From: a bacterium
GTDB lineage: Bacteria; Bacillota; Bacilli; Lactobacillales; Streptococcaceae
Direction of reading: 5' to 3'
Assembly (NCBI GenBank): GCA_905221295.1
Contig: CAJNCP010000001.1
Coordinates: 186,001 to 250,000 of the forward strand
DNA length: 64,000 nt
Part shown: in pieces, positions 51,795-62,460 of the stretch
How positions within the stretch are numbered: the first letter of the stretch is position 1
Layout of the letters: each line of letters starts with the position of its first letter
Notes under the pieces: generated by a model
Told to the model about the DNA's origin: nothing
What the model saw: only the letters and a program-made list of their open reading frames with translations
Database searches by the model: none
Program-made: the position numbers and the translations under genes

Positions 51795-52391
51795 ATGAAA
51801 CAAAGTAAAGTAATTCTCTCTATAGTGGCTGTTTTCTTTGGGCTACTCGTATTAGGAAGCTGTTCGGCTGTAACGACCTATAATGGTTTGGTAGCTGAAC
51901 AAACCAAGGTGGAGCAGGCTCAGGCAGATGTTTCGACAGCCCTCCAACGTCGATCAGATTTGATTGGTAACTTGGTCGAGTCTGTCAAAGGACAAATGAA
52001 TCATGAAACCGAAGTCTTTACCAAGATTGCGGATGCTAGAGCTAAAATCGGTAGTAGCTCAGTAACTTCGGAAGAAAACCAAAAGGCTCAGGGAGAATTG
52101 AGCTCCGCTATTTCCCGTTTGATTTCCTTGACGGAGAATTATCCAGAACTCAAGAGTAATCAAAATGTTGAGCAACTAATGGTGGAACTTTCAGGAAGTG
52201 AAAATCGTATCTTTGTAGCACGTAAGGATTATAACAAGGTCGCAGCCGAGTACAATCAAAAACTGAGAAGTTTTCCAACCGTGCTCTTTGCGAATATGAT
52301 GAACTTTAAAGAAGCTGAAACCTTCAAAGAAACAGAAGAAGCCAAGACAGTTCCTAAGGTCGATTTTGGAACATCTTCATCTAGCCAATAA
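51795..52391 (+). CDS. LemA family protein
   Basis: A 198-residue LemA protein, here with a lipobox (VLGSC, Cys23) after the membrane segment. It is helical and contains VEQAQADVSTALQRRSDLIGNLVESVKGQMNHE, the LemA signature, and ENRIFVARKDYNKVAAEYNQKLRSFPTVLFANMM. Function is unknown. It lies 206 bases downstream of the TPM gene in the same direction, as in other bacteria where LemA and TPM genes are neighbours. Confidence 0.9.
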   Translation: MKQSKVILSIVAVFFGLLVLGSCSAVTTYNGLVAEQTKVEQAQADVSTALQRRSDLIGNLVESVKGQMNHETEVFTKIADARAKIGSSSVTSEENQKAQGELSSAISRLISLTENYPELKSNQNVEQLMVELSGSENRIFVARKDYNKVAAEYNQKLRSFPTVLFANMMNFKEAETFKETEEAKTVPKVDFGTSSSSQ

Positions 52392-52448
52392 AGTGAATCA
52401 GTCTATGAATAAAGAGATTTCTCTAGCATGACTAGTAATTTCAAACTC

Positions 52449-52478
52449 AAACCTGGAAAGCTTTTTCCAGGTTTTTTT
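52449..52478 (+). terminator. Terminator after lemA
   Basis: AAACCTGGAAA pairs with TTTCCAGGTTT around a short loop, followed by TTTT. Confidence 0.9.
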
Positions 52479-52514
52479 GGTATAATAAAATAAAAAGAAA
52501 TCTTGGAGAAAGCT

Positions 52515-52853
52515 ATGCTAGAAAGATTTCTGCAACTATTAATTTTGTCACCTTACTTTTATTTTTTTCATTGGATTGAGAAGGCGGATAAAGATAGTAA
52601 ATATTTCGTGTTTTTCTATTACTTTTATTGGATTTATCTCCCTTTTTGGGCTTTATTCAGTATCGCTTTTACAATTTTTTCTTTGTTGATTTTCAATTTT
52701 ATCTTGAAAAATCCCATGGATCTAACAAGATGGGGGATATGGATTCTTTTAGTCTTTTTGTCTCTTGTGAATGACTGGAAAGTCTATGTCTGCCTGAAGA
52801 GAATGTTCAAGCTGAGACAGATCAATAACAGAGACTCATCACAGAATAGCTAA
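52515..52853 (+). CDS. Small membrane protein of unknown function
   Basis: A 112-residue protein from the ATG at 52515 (GGAG 6 bases before; a TTG at 52503 is less likely). Three hydrophobic segments (residues 5-20, 32-60 and 72-92) and a basic tail KRMFKLRQINNRD. It lies 19 bases before another small membrane-protein gene. No family recognised. Confidence 0.6.
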   Translation: MLERFLQLLILSPYFYFFHWIEKADKDSKYFVFFYYFYWIYLPFWALFSIAFTIFSLLIFNFILKNPMDLTRWGIWILLVFLSLVNDWKVYVCLKRMFKLRQINNRDSSQNS

Positions 52854-52872
52854 TTTTTAGAGGAGGTTTAAG

Positions 52873-53163
52873 ATGTCAAAGGTAAGGCAGTTTATGTATA
52901 GCTATTACAAAATCTATATTCTTACGATTTGCCTTCTCTGGTTCCTCATGTTTTTCCTTCCTTGGGATTGGCAAATAGGAGGAGTTTCAGTATATTATTT
53001 CGTTATGAAAAAACTCTTTGTGGTTTTTGGAGTTTTATCCATCCTGTACTCCGTGCTGATTAAAAAAATCAGTCTTCTCATCTTTGGCATCATCTTTTGC
53101 ATGGCCTTCTGGATCAATCTCTTTTTGTACTTTGGCTTATTGCCGGCATTTTTGGGAAATTAA
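52873..53163 (+). CDS. Small membrane protein of unknown function
   Basis: A 96-residue hydrophobic protein with three membrane segments, MFFLPWDWQIGG between the first and second. AGGAGG precedes the ATG. It is probably cotranscribed with the preceding small membrane protein and ends at a terminator. No family recognised. Confidence 0.6.
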   Translation: MSKVRQFMYSYYKIYILTICLLWFLMFFLPWDWQIGGVSVYYFVMKKLFVVFGVLSILYSVLIKKISLLIFGIIFCMAFWINLFLYFGLLPAFLGN

Positions 53164-53178
53164 ACATTAAAAATTGGT

Positions 53179-53208
53179 GGACTAGACTAACTTCTAGTCC
53201 TTTTTTCT
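53179..53208 (+). terminator. Terminator after the small membrane-protein genes
   Basis: GGACTAGA pairs with TCTAGTCC around CTAACT, followed by TTTTTTC. Confidence 0.85.
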
Positions 53209-53243
53209 TCCTTTTTAAAATAGTTGGAGATATGAAAATAATT

Positions 53244-53272
53244 TTGTTGACGGGCGATCTGTATGATATAAT
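53244..53272 (+). promoter_or_regulatory. Promoter of the HEAT-repeat gene
   Basis: TTGTTG at 53244-53249, 17 bases, TATAAT at 53267-53272. Confidence 0.65.
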
Positions 53273-53306
53273 AAGTTCCGTAAACAGAAGATTAAGGGAT
53301 TTAAAA

Positions 53307-54062
53307 ATGGCGAAAAAAGTTAAGGACTATTATGACCTGGCTTATGCTAGGGATTTGAGTCGACGGTTGCAAGAAGCGTCCCCTGCCTTTGATGGACAAA
53401 AATTTAGCTTATTGCTAGAAAAAGACTTGGAAGAGTTGGAGTTTAGCCGGCGTCAAGAATTCTTGGCTAAAAGTATCAAAGAATGTCTTCCCCTATCTTA
53501 TCAGGACTCTCTCAAGGTTTTTGAGAAAATTTTGGGTCCCGAGTTAGAGGGTGGTTTAGGTATGTTCTCAGAAGGATATTGGCTTTGGCCAATCGGAAAA
53601 TATGTAGAGCTATATGGGGATAAGGAATTTGAATTGAGCGCGGCCTTTAGTAAGGAACTCACCAAGCGATTTACTGGAGAATTCTCCATGAGACCCTTGC
53701 TGGCTCGCTATCCTAAGGCTACAATGGCTTTGCTGTTAGAATGGAGCCAGGATGAAAACTTGCGCGTTCGTAGACTTGCCAGCGAATGTATGCGTATCCG
53801 TCTGCCTTGGGCTAAGAGACAAACCGTGGTGTTAGATTATTTTGAGGATTTCACCACTATTTTGACCAATCTAAAAGATGATAGAGATAAGTCTATTCAA
53901 AAAAGTGTAGCCAATAATTTAAATGATTTATACAAGGAAGACCCTGATAAGTTTGAAAGGATACTTCAAACTTGGCAGAAGGAGGATGTAAGTCCAAGTT
54001 GTGCCTGGATCATCAAGCATGCATCACGAACAAAAAATAAAAAAATGCCGACAGAAGATTGA
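53307..54062 (+). CDS. HEAT-repeat protein, DNA-alkylation-repair-like
   Basis: A 251-residue, all-helical protein from the ATG at 53307 (AAGGGA 7 bases before; the open frame reaches much further upstream, but through the promoter and the previous gene). It includes LRVRRLASECMRIRLPWAKR and KDDRDKSIQKSVANNLNDLYKEDPDKFERILQTW, typical of HEAT-like repeats of the AlkD-related group (DNA alkylation repair). Whether it has glycosylase activity cannot be judged. It has its own promoter and terminator. Confidence 0.75.
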   Translation: MAKKVKDYYDLAYARDLSRRLQEASPAFDGQKFSLLLEKDLEELEFSRRQEFLAKSIKECLPLSYQDSLKVFEKILGPELEGGLGMFSEGYWLWPIGKYVELYGDKEFELSAAFSKELTKRFTGEFSMRPLLARYPKATMALLLEWSQDENLRVRRLASECMRIRLPWAKRQTVVLDYFEDFTTILTNLKDDRDKSIQKSVANNLNDLYKEDPDKFERILQTWQKEDVSPSCAWIIKHASRTKNKKMPTED

Positions 54063-54187
54063 AAAAAGTGGATTTCAGAGATGTCTTTTCCTTTGTAAAG
54101 TAAGGATTCTTTCTTGAAAAATGAGAGTAAATATGCTACAATTAAAAGAACATTCTAAAATCTTCAGAATAAAAAGTAAGGAAAATA

Positions 54188-56701
54188 ATGGCTAATATTT
54201 TAAAAAAAATCATCGAAAATGATAAAGGTGAAATAAGAAAATTAGAAAAAATGGCAGACAAGGTCATGTCCTATGAAGAACAAATGGCAGCCTTGACCGA
54301 TGAAGAACTGCAAGCAAAAACGGTTGAATTTAAGGAACGCTATGCAAATGGTGAAACGCTAGATCAACTCTTGTACGAAGCATTTGCGGTTGTCCGTGAA
54401 GGGGCTAAACGTGTTCTTGGACTCTTCCCTTATAAGGTTCAGGTCATGGGTGGGATTGTTCTTCACCACGGAGATGTACCTGAGATGCGTACTGGTGAAG
54501 GGAAGACCTTGACAGCGACCATGCCAGTTTATTTGAATGCTTTGGCTGGTCAGGGTGTCCACGTAGTTACAGTCAATGAATACCTGTCTGAGCGTGATGC
54601 TACTGAAATGGGTGAACTCTATTCATGGCTTGGTTTATCAGTAGGAATCAACTTGGCAGCTAAATCTCCAATGGAGAAAAAAGAAGCTTACCTTTGTGAT
54701 ATTACCTATTCAACTAACTCAGAGATTGGTTTCGACTACCTTCGTGACAACATGGTCGTTCGTGCAGAAAACATGGTACAACGTCCACTCAACTATGCCT
54801 TGGTCGATGAGGTTGACTCGATTTTGATTGATGAAGCCCGTACTCCTTTGATTGTTTCAGGTGCCAATGCAGTTGAGACTAGCCAACTCTACCACATGGC
54901 GGATCATTTTGTGAAGTCTTTGGATAAAGATGACTATATTATTGACATTCAGTCTAAGACGATTGGTTTGTCTGATTCTGGGATTGACAAGGCTGAGAGC
55001 TATTTCAAACTGGAAAATCTCTATGATGTCGAAAACGTAGCTCTTACCCACTTTATCGACAATGCCCTCCGTGCCAACTATATCATGATTCTTGATATCG
55101 ACTATGTGGTTAGTGAAGAACAAGAAATCTTGATTGTCGACCAATTTACAGGTCGTACCATGGAAGGTCGCCGTTACTCTGATGGCTTGCACCAAGCCAT
55201 CGAAGCCAAAGAAGGTGTGCCAATCCAAGATGAGACCAAGACTTCAGCTTCTATTACCTACCAAAACCTCTTCCGTATGTATAAGAAATTGGCAGGGATG
55301 ACAGGTACTGGTAAAACAGAAGAAGAAGAGTTCCGTGAAATCTATAACATTCGTGTTATCCCAATCCCTACTAACCGTCCAATCCAACGTATTGACCACT
55401 CAGACCTTCTCTATGCAAGTATCGATGCCAAATTCAAGGCTGTTATTGAGGATGTGAAGGCGCGTTACCAAAAAGGTCAACCTGTCCTGGTTGGTACAGT
55501 TGCCGTTGAAACCAGTGATTATATTTCTAAGAAATTGGTAGCAGCAGGCGTTCCTCACGAGGTTTTGAATGCGAAGAACCATTATAGAGAAGCTCAAATT
55601 ATCATGAACGCTGGTCAACGTGGTGCAGTTACTATTGCAACCAACATGGCCGGTCGTGGTACCGACATTAAGCTGGGTGAAGGTGTTCGTGAACTTGGTG
55701 GACTGTGTGTTATCGGTACAGAGCGCCACGAAAGTCGCCGTATTGATAATCAGCTTCGTGGACGTTCAGGACGTCAAGGAGACCCAGGTGAGTCACAATT
55801 CTACTTGTCTCTTGAAGATGATTTGATGAAACGTTTTGGTTCAGAACGTTTGAAAGGTGTCTTTGAACGCCTCAACATGTCTGACGAAGCCATCGAATCT
55901 CGCATGTTGACGCGTCAGGTTGAAGCAGCTCAAAAACGTGTAGAAGGAAACAACTACGACACACGTAAACAAGTCCTTCAATACGATGACGTTATGCGTG
56001 AACAACGTGAGATTATCTATGCGCAACGTTATGATGTCATTACAGCAGACCGTGACTTGGCACCAGAGATCCATGCTATGATCCGTCGTACAATTGGACG
56101 TATCGTGGATGCACATGCACGTTCTAAGGAAGATGAAAAATTGGAAGCAATCTTGAACTTTGCTAAGTATAACTTGCTTCCAGAAGATTCAATTTCTCTT
56201 GCAGACTTAGCTGGTCTGTCAGACCAAGCTATCAAAGATGCCCTCTACCAACGTGCTTTGAAAGTTTACGATAGTCAAGTTGCGAAATTGCGTGATGAAG
56301 AATCAGTTAAGGAATTCCAAAAAGTACTGATTCTCCGCGTAGTAGATAACAAGTGGACAGACCATATTGATGCTCTTGATCAGTTGCGAAATGCTGTTGG
56401 TCTTCGTGGATATGCCCAAAACAACCCGGTTGTAGAATATCAAGCAGAAGGTTTCCGCATGTTTAACGACATGATCGGATCGATTGAGTTCGATGTGACC
56501 CGCTTGATGATGAAAGCGCAAATCCACGAACAGGAACGTCCTCAAACTGAACACAATATCAGTACAACTGCGACTCGTAATATCGCAGCGCAGCAGACTC
56601 AGCTTCCAAAAGATGTGGACTTGAGCCAAATCGGACGAAATGACCAATGTCCATGTGGATCTGGTAAGAAATTCAAGAACTGTCATGGTAAGAGACAATA
56701 A
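54188..56701 (+). CDS. secA: Preprotein translocase ATPase SecA
   Basis: An 837-residue motor that pushes preproteins through SecYEG. The Walker [15 protein letters not shown] near residue 102, the DEAD-like [16 protein letters not shown] near 207, the second nucleotide-binding motif [28 protein letters not shown] and the C-terminal zinc motif [14 protein letters not shown] are present. The housekeeping SecA1 of streptococci is of this size. It is the first of a run of essential genes; the ATG follows AAGG. Confidence 0.97.
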   Translation: MANILKKIIENDKGEIRKLEKMADKVMSYEEQMAALTDEELQAKTVEFKERYANGETLDQLLYEAFAVVREGAKRVLGLFPYKVQVMGGIVLHHGDVPEMRTGEGKTLTATMPVYLNALAGQGVHVVTVNEYLSERDATEMGELYSWLGLSVGINLAAKSPMEKKEAYLCDITYSTNSEIGFDYLRDNMVVRAENMVQRPLNYALVDEVDSILIDEARTPLIVSGANAVETSQLYHMADHFVKSLDKDDYIIDIQSKTIGLSDSGIDKAESYFKLENLYDVENVALTHFIDNALRANYIMILDIDYVVSEEQEILIVDQFTGRTMEGRRYSDGLHQAIEAKEGVPIQDETKTSASITYQNLFRMYKKLAGMTGTGKTEEEEFREIYNIRVIPIPTNRPIQRIDHSDLLYASIDAKFKAVIEDVKARYQKGQPVLVGTVAVETSDYISKKLVAAGVPHEVLNAKNHYREAQIIMNAGQRGAVTIATNMAGRGTDIKLGEGVRELGGLCVIGTERHESRRIDNQLRGRSGRQGDPGESQFYLSLEDDLMKRFGSERLKGVFERLNMSDEAIESRMLTRQVEAAQKRVEGNNYDTRKQVLQYDDVMREQREIIYAQRYDVITADRDLAPEIHAMIRRTIGRIVDAHARSKEDEKLEAILNFAKYNLLPEDSISLADLAGLSDQAIKDALYQRALKVYDSQVAKLRDEESVKEFQKVLILRVVDNKWTDHIDALDQLRNAVGLRGYAQNNPVVEYQAEGFRMFNDMIGSIEFDVTRLMMKAQIHEQERPQTEHNISTTATRNIAAQQTQLPKDVDLSQIGRNDQCPCGSGKKFKNCHGKRQ

Positions 56702-56780
56702 TATGAGATAAGATACAGGCGGATACCTGGTGAAAATACATTTTTGCTTGGTGTCCGTTTGCTTTATAAGGAGATGAATC

Positions 56781-57812
56781 ATGGTATTTACAGCTAAAAG
56801 TCCTAAAATTAACATTGAAGAAGTTCGCGCCTTGTCTAAATTAGAAGGAGTGGCTCTTGCGAGAAAAAACCGACGTGATCAGGAATTGGAAGCCATCATC
56901 CGTGGGGAAGACCAGCGTATTCTCTTGGTGATTGGACCATGTTCATCTGATAACGAAGAAGCAGTTCTCGAGTATGCCAAGCGCTTGTCTGACTTACAAG
57001 AAGAAGTCAAAGACCGTATCTTTATGGTGATGCGGGTCTATACAGCCAAACCTCGTACCAATGGAGATGGTTATAAGGGCTTGATTCATCAACCGAATGC
57101 GACAGAAGCTCCTAGCTTGATCAATGGGATCAAGGCTGTTCGTCAGCTACACTACCGTGTGATTACCGAGACTGGTATGACAACAGCGGATGAGATGCTT
57201 TATCCTGAAAATCTTCCGCTGGTGGATGATTTGATTTCTTATATGGCTGTTGGAGCTCGTTCTGTAGAGGATCAACAGCACCGTTTTGTAGCGAGCGGAG
57301 CAGATTTCTCAACAGGATTTAAAAATCCAACATCTGGAAATCTCAATGTTATGTTTAATGGGATTTATGCGGCGCAAAATAAGCAGAGCTTTCTCTTCCT
57401 TGGCAAAGAGGTGGAGACGACTGGAAATCCTTTGTCTCATGCCATTCTTCGTGGTGCCTTGAATGAATATGGGAAAAATATTCCTAACTACTACTATGAC
57501 AATTTGATGGATACTATTGCCCAGTATGAAAAGATGGGCTTGGAAAATCCCTTTATCATCATTGATACCAATCATGACAATTCAGGCAAGCAGTACATGG
57601 ATCAAATCCGTATCGTTCGTCAGACCTTGATCAACCGTGACTGGAATGAGAAAATCAAGAAATACGTTCGTGGTTTTATGATTGAGTCCTATCTGGAAGA
57701 TGGACGTCAAAATGAGCCAGAAGTTTTTGGCAAGTCTATTACAGATCCGTGTCTCGGCTGGGACAATACGGAAGCTCTTGTTCGCGAAATCTACCAAACA
57801 CTAGGAGAATAA
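56781..57812 (+). CDS. DAHP synthase, class I, paralogue 1
   Basis: A 343-residue 3-deoxy-D-arabino-heptulosonate 7-phosphate synthase, the first enzyme of the shikimate pathway. Motifs: [14 protein letters not shown], the phosphoenolpyruvate/metal-site loop [30 protein letters not shown] and [13 protein letters not shown]. No ACT or chorismate-mutase-like regulatory domain is attached. AAGGAG precedes the ATG. A very similar paralogue follows 1 base after its stop; the gene names aroF/aroG are used inconsistently in streptococci, so I leave it blank. Confidence 0.93.
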   Translation: MVFTAKSPKINIEEVRALSKLEGVALARKNRRDQELEAIIRGEDQRILLVIGPCSSDNEEAVLEYAKRLSDLQEEVKDRIFMVMRVYTAKPRTNGDGYKGLIHQPNATEAPSLINGIKAVRQLHYRVITETGMTTADEMLYPENLPLVDDLISYMAVGARSVEDQQHRFVASGADFSTGFKNPTSGNLNVMFNGIYAAQNKQSFLFLGKEVETTGNPLSHAILRGALNEYGKNIPNYYYDNLMDTIAQYEKMGLENPFIIIDTNHDNSGKQYMDQIRIVRQTLINRDWNEKIKKYVRGFMIESYLEDGRQNEPEVFGKSITDPCLGWDNTEALVREIYQTLGE

Positions 57813-57813
57813 G

Positions 57814-58845
57814 ATGGCATTTATCGAAAAAGGTCAAGAAATAGATATTGAAGCAATCAAGGCTGTAACTCAGCTGTCACCTGAAGTCTTGCGTTATAAG
57901 GAAGCGCGAGATCGAGAGTTGGCAGCCATCATCTCAGGTGAGGACGACCGAATTCTTTTGGTGATGGGACCTTGCTCTTCTGACAATGAAGAGGCTGTTT
58001 TGGAATATGCCCGCCGTTTAGCTGACTTGCAGAAAAAAGTTGCGGATAAAATCTTTATCGTCATGCGTGTCTATACAGCCAAACCTCGTACAAATGGAGA
58101 TGGCTATAAGGGCTTGATTCATCAGCCAAATGCTAGCGAGGCTCCTAGTCTCATCAATGGTTTGCAAGCTGTTCGTCAGCTGCACTACCGTGTGATTACC
58201 GAAACGGGCTTGACGACAGCTGATGAGATGCTTTATCCGTCAAATCTCATTTTGGTTGATGATCTGGTCAGCTACCATGCTGTAGGAGCTCGTTCAGTAG
58301 AAGATCAGGAACACCGCTTTGTAGCCTCTGGGATTGATGCTCCAGTTGGGATGAAAAATCCGACATCTGGTAACCTTGGGGTTATGTTTAATGCTATCTA
58401 TGCAGCTCAAAACAAGCAAACCTTCCTTTACCATGGTCAAGAAGTAGAAACTTCAGGAAATCCTTTGGCCCACGTTATCCTTCGTGGCGCCATGAACGAA
58501 TATGGTAAAAATGAACCCAATTTCTACTATGAAACCCTCTTAAATGCCATCAATTGCTATGAGACTATGGGACTTGAAAATCCCTTTATTATCATCGATA
58601 CCAATCATGACAATTCGGGCAAGCAGTATATGGAACAAATTCGCATTGTTCGTCAAGCCTTGCTGAATCGTGACTGGAATGAAAAGATTAAAAAGACGGT
58701 TCGAGGCTTTATGATCGAATCTTACCTAGCAGACGGTCGCCAAAATCAACCAGAGGTTTTTGGTTGCTCCATAACTGACCCTTGTCTAGGTTGGGAAAAT
58801 ACAGTAGCCTTGGTAGAAGAAATTTATACTACCTTAACAAAATAA
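57814..58845 (+). CDS. DAHP synthase, class I, paralogue 2
   Basis: A 343-residue protein of the same family and the same length as the preceding gene: [31 protein letters not shown] and [19 protein letters not shown] are shared nearly word for word. It differs in the N-terminal 35 residues and in positions likely to affect feedback control, so the pair may be inhibited by different amino acids (Phe, Tyr). It starts one base after paralogue 1. The pair is a tandem duplication old enough to be diverged. Confidence 0.93.
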   Translation: MAFIEKGQEIDIEAIKAVTQLSPEVLRYKEARDRELAAIISGEDDRILLVMGPCSSDNEEAVLEYARRLADLQKKVADKIFIVMRVYTAKPRTNGDGYKGLIHQPNASEAPSLINGLQAVRQLHYRVITETGLTTADEMLYPSNLILVDDLVSYHAVGARSVEDQEHRFVASGIDAPVGMKNPTSGNLGVMFNAIYAAQNKQTFLYHGQEVETSGNPLAHVILRGAMNEYGKNEPNFYYETLLNAINCYETMGLENPFIIIDTNHDNSGKQYMEQIRIVRQALLNRDWNEKIKKTVRGFMIESYLADGRQNQPEVFGCSITDPCLGWENTVALVEEIYTTLTK

Positions 58846-58856
58846 GTGAAAAGGAT

Positions 58857-58883
58857 GGAGTTGGGGGAATCTCAGCTCCTTTT
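58857..58883 (+). other. Hairpin upstream of acpS
   Basis: GGAGTTG pairs with CAGCTCC around GGGGAATCT and is followed by TTTTA. It could act as a weak terminator or cover the only GGAG-like sequences before acpS, lowering its translation. Confidence 0.5.
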
Positions 58884-58889
58884 ATGAGT

Positions 58890-59252
58890 ATGATAGTTGG
58901 ACACGGAATTGACATCGAAGAATTGGCTTCGATAGAAAATGCAGTTACACGACGTGAGGGCTTTGCTAAGCGCGTGCTGACCCCTAAAGAAATGGAGCGT
59001 TTTACCAGTCTCAAAGGGCGCAGACAGATCGAATACTTGGCAGGCCGCTGGTCGGCTAAGGAGGCCTTTTCCAAGGCTATGGGGACAGGAATTGGCAAAC
59101 TGACCTTTCAGGATTTGGAAGTTTTGAACAATGAACGAGGGGCTCCCTATTTTAGTCAGGCGCCATTTTCAGGAAAAATTTGGCTGTCAATCAGCCATAC
59201 AGATCAGTTTGTGACAGCCAGTGTCATTTTGGAGGAAAATCATGAAAGCTAG
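58890..59252 (+). CDS. acpS: Holo-[acyl-carrier-protein] synthase
   Basis: A 120-residue 4'-phosphopantetheinyl transferase that activates acyl carrier protein. [16 protein letters not shown] (Asp of the metal site in GIDIEE), [21 protein letters not shown] (conserved WSAKEA with Glu) and [15 protein letters not shown] are visible. The frame reaches upstream to 58782, and an ATG at 58884 is in frame, but MIVGHGID is the normal start. It overlaps the alr start by 11 bases. Confidence 0.93.
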   Translation: MIVGHGIDIEELASIENAVTRREGFAKRVLTPKEMERFTSLKGRRQIEYLAGRWSAKEAFSKAMGTGIGKLTFQDLEVLNNERGAPYFSQAPFSGKIWLSISHTDQFVTASVILEENHES

Positions 59253-60345
59253 TCCACATAGACCAACCAAGGCTCTGATTCATCTGGGAGCTATTCGACA
59301 AAATATTCAGCAAATGGGGGCTCATATCCCACAAGGAACGCTCAAGTGGGCAGTGGTCAAGGCCAATGCCTATGGTCATGGGGCTGTTGCCGTTTCCAAG
59401 GCTATTCAGGATGATGTTGATGGATTTTGCGTTTCCAATATTGATGAAGCCATCGAACTTCGTCAGGCTGGACTTAGTAAGAAAATCCTCATTTTAGGAG
59501 TTTCTGAGCTAGAAGCTGTTTCTCTTGCTAAAGAATACGACATCACCTTGACTGTGGCTGGATTGGAGTGGATTCAAACACTCTTAGCTAGGGAGACAGG
59601 CCTAGCAGGCTTATCGGTTCACCTCAAGATTGATTCAGGAATGGGACGGATTGGTTTTAGAGAGGCCAGTGAAGCTGAGCAGGCTCAAGCCTTGCTTCAA
59701 CAACACGGTGCTCGCGTTGAGGGGATTTTTACCCACTTTGCGACTGCAGATGAAGAATCAGATGCCTATTTTAATACCCAGTTAGAACGATTTAAAACTA
59801 TTTTGACGAGTATGAAGGATGTTCCAGAGTTGGTTCATGCCAGTAACTCGGCAACGACCCTCTGGCATGCAGAGACTATTTTCAATGCGGTTCGTATGGG
59901 AGATTCCATGTATGGTCTCAATCCAAGTGGAGATGTCTTAGACTTGCCTTATGACTTGACTCCAGCCTTGAGTTTGGAATCTGCACTTGTTCATGTCAAG
60001 ACAGTTCCAGCTGGAGCTTGCATGGGCTATGGAGCGACTTATCAAGCCGATAGTGAACAAGTCATTGCGACGGTGCCAATCGGCTATGCGGATGGTTGGA
60101 CACGTGATATGCAGAATTTCTCCGTCTTGGTAGATGGACAAGCTTGCCCAATCGTCGGACGAGTATCTATGGACCAAATTACCATTCGTCTGCCTAAGGT
60201 TTACCCGCTAGGAACAAAAGTAACCCTGATCGGCACAAACGGTGACAAGGAAATCACAGCAACTCAGGTAGCGACCTACCGTGGAACCATTAATTATGAG
60301 GTGGTTTGCCTCCTCAGCGACCGCATTCCGAGAGAATATTATTAA
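59242..60345 (+). CDS. alr: Alanine racemase
   Basis: A 367-residue PLP enzyme that makes D-alanine for peptidoglycan and teichoic-acid modification. The PLP lysine is in [14 protein letters not shown] near residue 40, and the second catalytic tyrosine is in CMGYGATY near residue 263. Length is normal. GGAGG lies 6 bases before the ATG at 59242, inside the acpS 3' end, so acpS and alr are coupled, as in other Firmicutes. Confidence 0.97.
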   Translation: MKASPHRPTKALIHLGAIRQNIQQMGAHIPQGTLKWAVVKANAYGHGAVAVSKAIQDDVDGFCVSNIDEAIELRQAGLSKKILILGVSELEAVSLAKEYDITLTVAGLEWIQTLLARETGLAGLSVHLKIDSGMGRIGFREASEAEQAQALLQQHGARVEGIFTHFATADEESDAYFNTQLERFKTILTSMKDVPELVHASNSATTLWHAETIFNAVRMGDSMYGLNPSGDVLDLPYDLTPALSLESALVHVKTVPAGACMGYGATYQADSEQVIATVPIGYADGWTRDMQNFSVLVDGQACPIVGRVSMDQITIRLPKVYPLGTKVTLIGTNGDKEITATQVATYRGTINYEVVCLLSDRIPREYY

Positions 60346-60362
60346 AAAGAAAGGAGTGGAGC

Positions 60363-62378
60363 ATGAATCTACATCAACCCTTGCATGTCTTGCCTGGTGT
60401 GGGGCCAAAGTCAGCAGAGAAATACGCTAAACTAGGAATTGAAAACTTGCAAGACCTCTTGCTCTACTTTCCTTTCCGTTATGAAGATTTCAAAACCAAG
60501 CAGGTGCTGGAACTGGAAGATGGCGAAAAGGCTGTTCTTTCTGGTCAAGTCGTGACTCCTGCCAGTGTCCAGTATTATGGTTTCAAGCGCAATCGCCTGC
60601 GCTTTAGCCTCAAGCAGGGAGAAGTCGTTTTTGCGGTGAACTTCTTTAACCAGCCCTATCTGGCTGATAAGATAGAGTTGGGATCAACCCTTGCTGTTTT
60701 TGGAAAATGGGATCGTGCCAAGGCTAGTCTGACAGGGATGAAGGTCCTGGCTCAGGTGGAAGATGACCTCCAGCCTGTCTATCGTTTGGCTCAGGGAATC
60801 AGTCAGGCCAGTCTGGTCAAGGTTATCAAGACGGCCTTTGATCAGGGTCTGGACCTCTTGATTGAGGAAAATCTGCCCCAGTCTTTGCTGGACAAATACA
60901 AACTCATGTCCCGTTGTCAGGCAGTCCGAGCTATGCATTTTCCTAAGGATTTGGCAGAATACAAGCAGGCCCTTCGCCGTATCAAGTTTGAGGAACTCTT
61001 TTATTTCCAAATGCAATTGCAGACGCTTAAGTTTGAAAATAGAGTTCAGGGAAGCGGTTTGGTTCTGGATTGGTCTCAGGAAAAAGTTGCGGCTGTTAAA
61101 GAAAGTCTGCCATTTGCCCTGACTCAAGCTCAGGAAAAGAGTTTGCAGGAAATTTTGACCGACATGAAGTCCGACCATCACATGAATCGTCTCCTACAAG
61201 GGGATGTGGGGAGCGGAAAAACGGTGGTTGCTGGCTTGGCTATGTTTGCGGCGGTGACAGCTGGTTATCAGGCTGCCCTAATGGTACCAACAGAAATCCT
61301 CGCAGAGCAACATTTTGAGAGTTTACAGAACCTCTTTCCAGACTTGAAACTGGCTCTCTTGACAGGTTCCTTGAAAGCTGCAGAAAAGAGAGAAGTCTTG
61401 GAGACTATTGCCAAGGGTGAGGCTGATTTGATTATCGGAACCCACGCTCTGATACAGGATGGGGTGGATTATGCTCGTCTGGGCTTGATTATCATCGATG
61501 AGCAGCACCGTTTTGGTGTGGGGCAAAGGCGTATTTTACGGGAAAAAGGCGACAACCCAGATGTCCTCATGATGACGGCGACTCCTATTCCACGGACGCT
61601 GGCTATCACAGCATTTGGAGATATGGATGTTTCCATTATCGATCAGATGCCAGCAGGCCGAAAACCTATTGTGACACGCTGGCTCAAGCATGAGCAATTA
61701 CCTCAGGTGCTGACTTGGTTAGAGGGAGAAATTCAAAAGGGTTCGCAAGTCTATGTCATCTCTCCCCTGATTGAAGAATCAGAAGCTCTGGATCTGAAAA
61801 ATGCCATTGCCTTATCTGAGGAGTTGACAGCTCATTTTGCTGGCAAGGCAGAAGTAGCCCTCCTACATGGCAAGATGAAGAGTGATGAAAAAGACCAGAT
61901 TATGCAGGAGTTCAAAGAGCGAAAAACGGATATTCTGGTTTCGACGACGGTTATTGAGGTTGGGGTCAATGTTCCCAATGCGACTGTCATGATTATCATG
62001 GATGCAGACCGGTTCGGTCTCAGCCAGCTTCACCAGCTCAGAGGTCGTGTCGGTCGGGGGGACAAGCAGTCTTACGCTGTTCTTGTGGCTAATCCTAAGA
62101 CTGACTCTGGGAAGGATCGCATGCGCATCATGACAGAAACGACCAATGGATTTGTCCTTGCGGAGGAAGATTTGAAAATGCGCGGATCAGGTGAGATTTT
62201 TGGAACCAGACAGTCAGGTCTGCCAGAGTTTCAAGTGGCTGATATTATCGAAGACTTTCCGATTCTAGAAGAAGCCAGGAAGGTTGCCAGCTACATTGGT
62301 TCGATAGAAGGATGGAAAGAGGATCCAGAATGGCGGATGATTGCTCTCCATCTAGAAAAAAGAGAACATCTGGATTAA
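60363..62378 (+). CDS. recG: ATP-dependent DNA helicase RecG
   Basis: A 671-residue fork-reversal helicase. The N-terminal wedge (OB) domain contains LPGVGPKSAEKYAKLGI; the helicase core has Walker A LLQGDVGSGKTVVAGLA, DEQH box IIIDEQHRFGVGQR, TATPIPRTLA, VEVGVNVPNATVMIIMDADRFGLSQLHQLRGRVGRG, and the C-terminal TRG-like motif. It branch-migrates stalled forks and Holliday junctions. The frame is open to 60306, but AAAGGAG precedes the ATG at 60363. Confidence 0.96.
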   Translation: MNLHQPLHVLPGVGPKSAEKYAKLGIENLQDLLLYFPFRYEDFKTKQVLELEDGEKAVLSGQVVTPASVQYYGFKRNRLRFSLKQGEVVFAVNFFNQPYLADKIELGSTLAVFGKWDRAKASLTGMKVLAQVEDDLQPVYRLAQGISQASLVKVIKTAFDQGLDLLIEENLPQSLLDKYKLMSRCQAVRAMHFPKDLAEYKQALRRIKFEELFYFQMQLQTLKFENRVQGSGLVLDWSQEKVAAVKESLPFALTQAQEKSLQEILTDMKSDHHMNRLLQGDVGSGKTVVAGLAMFAAVTAGYQAALMVPTEILAEQHFESLQNLFPDLKLALLTGSLKAAEKREVLETIAKGEADLIIGTHALIQDGVDYARLGLIIIDEQHRFGVGQRRILREKGDNPDVLMMTATPIPRTLAITAFGDMDVSIIDQMPAGRKPIVTRWLKHEQLPQVLTWLEGEIQKGSQVYVISPLIEESEALDLKNAIALSEELTAHFAGKAEVALLHGKMKSDEKDQIMQEFKERKTDILVSTTVIEVGVNVPNATVMIIMDADRFGLSQLHQLRGRVGRGDKQSYAVLVANPKTDSGKDRMRIMTETTNGFVLAEEDLKMRGSGEIFGTRQSGLPEFQVADIIEDFPILEEARKVASYIGSIEGWKEDPEWRMIALHLEKREHLD

Positions 62379-62460
62379 GCTTTCTCTAAGGAAAACTTAA
62401 GCTAGCTTTTAGGTTTGGGTCTTATACTAGAGTCATCAAAAAGAAACGAGGACTCTCACA

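Noticed and set aside
53097..53306. N-terminal extension of the HEAT-repeat protein
   Set aside because: The extension overlaps the previous gene, a terminator and a promoter; the ATG at 53307 has a proper ribosome-binding site.
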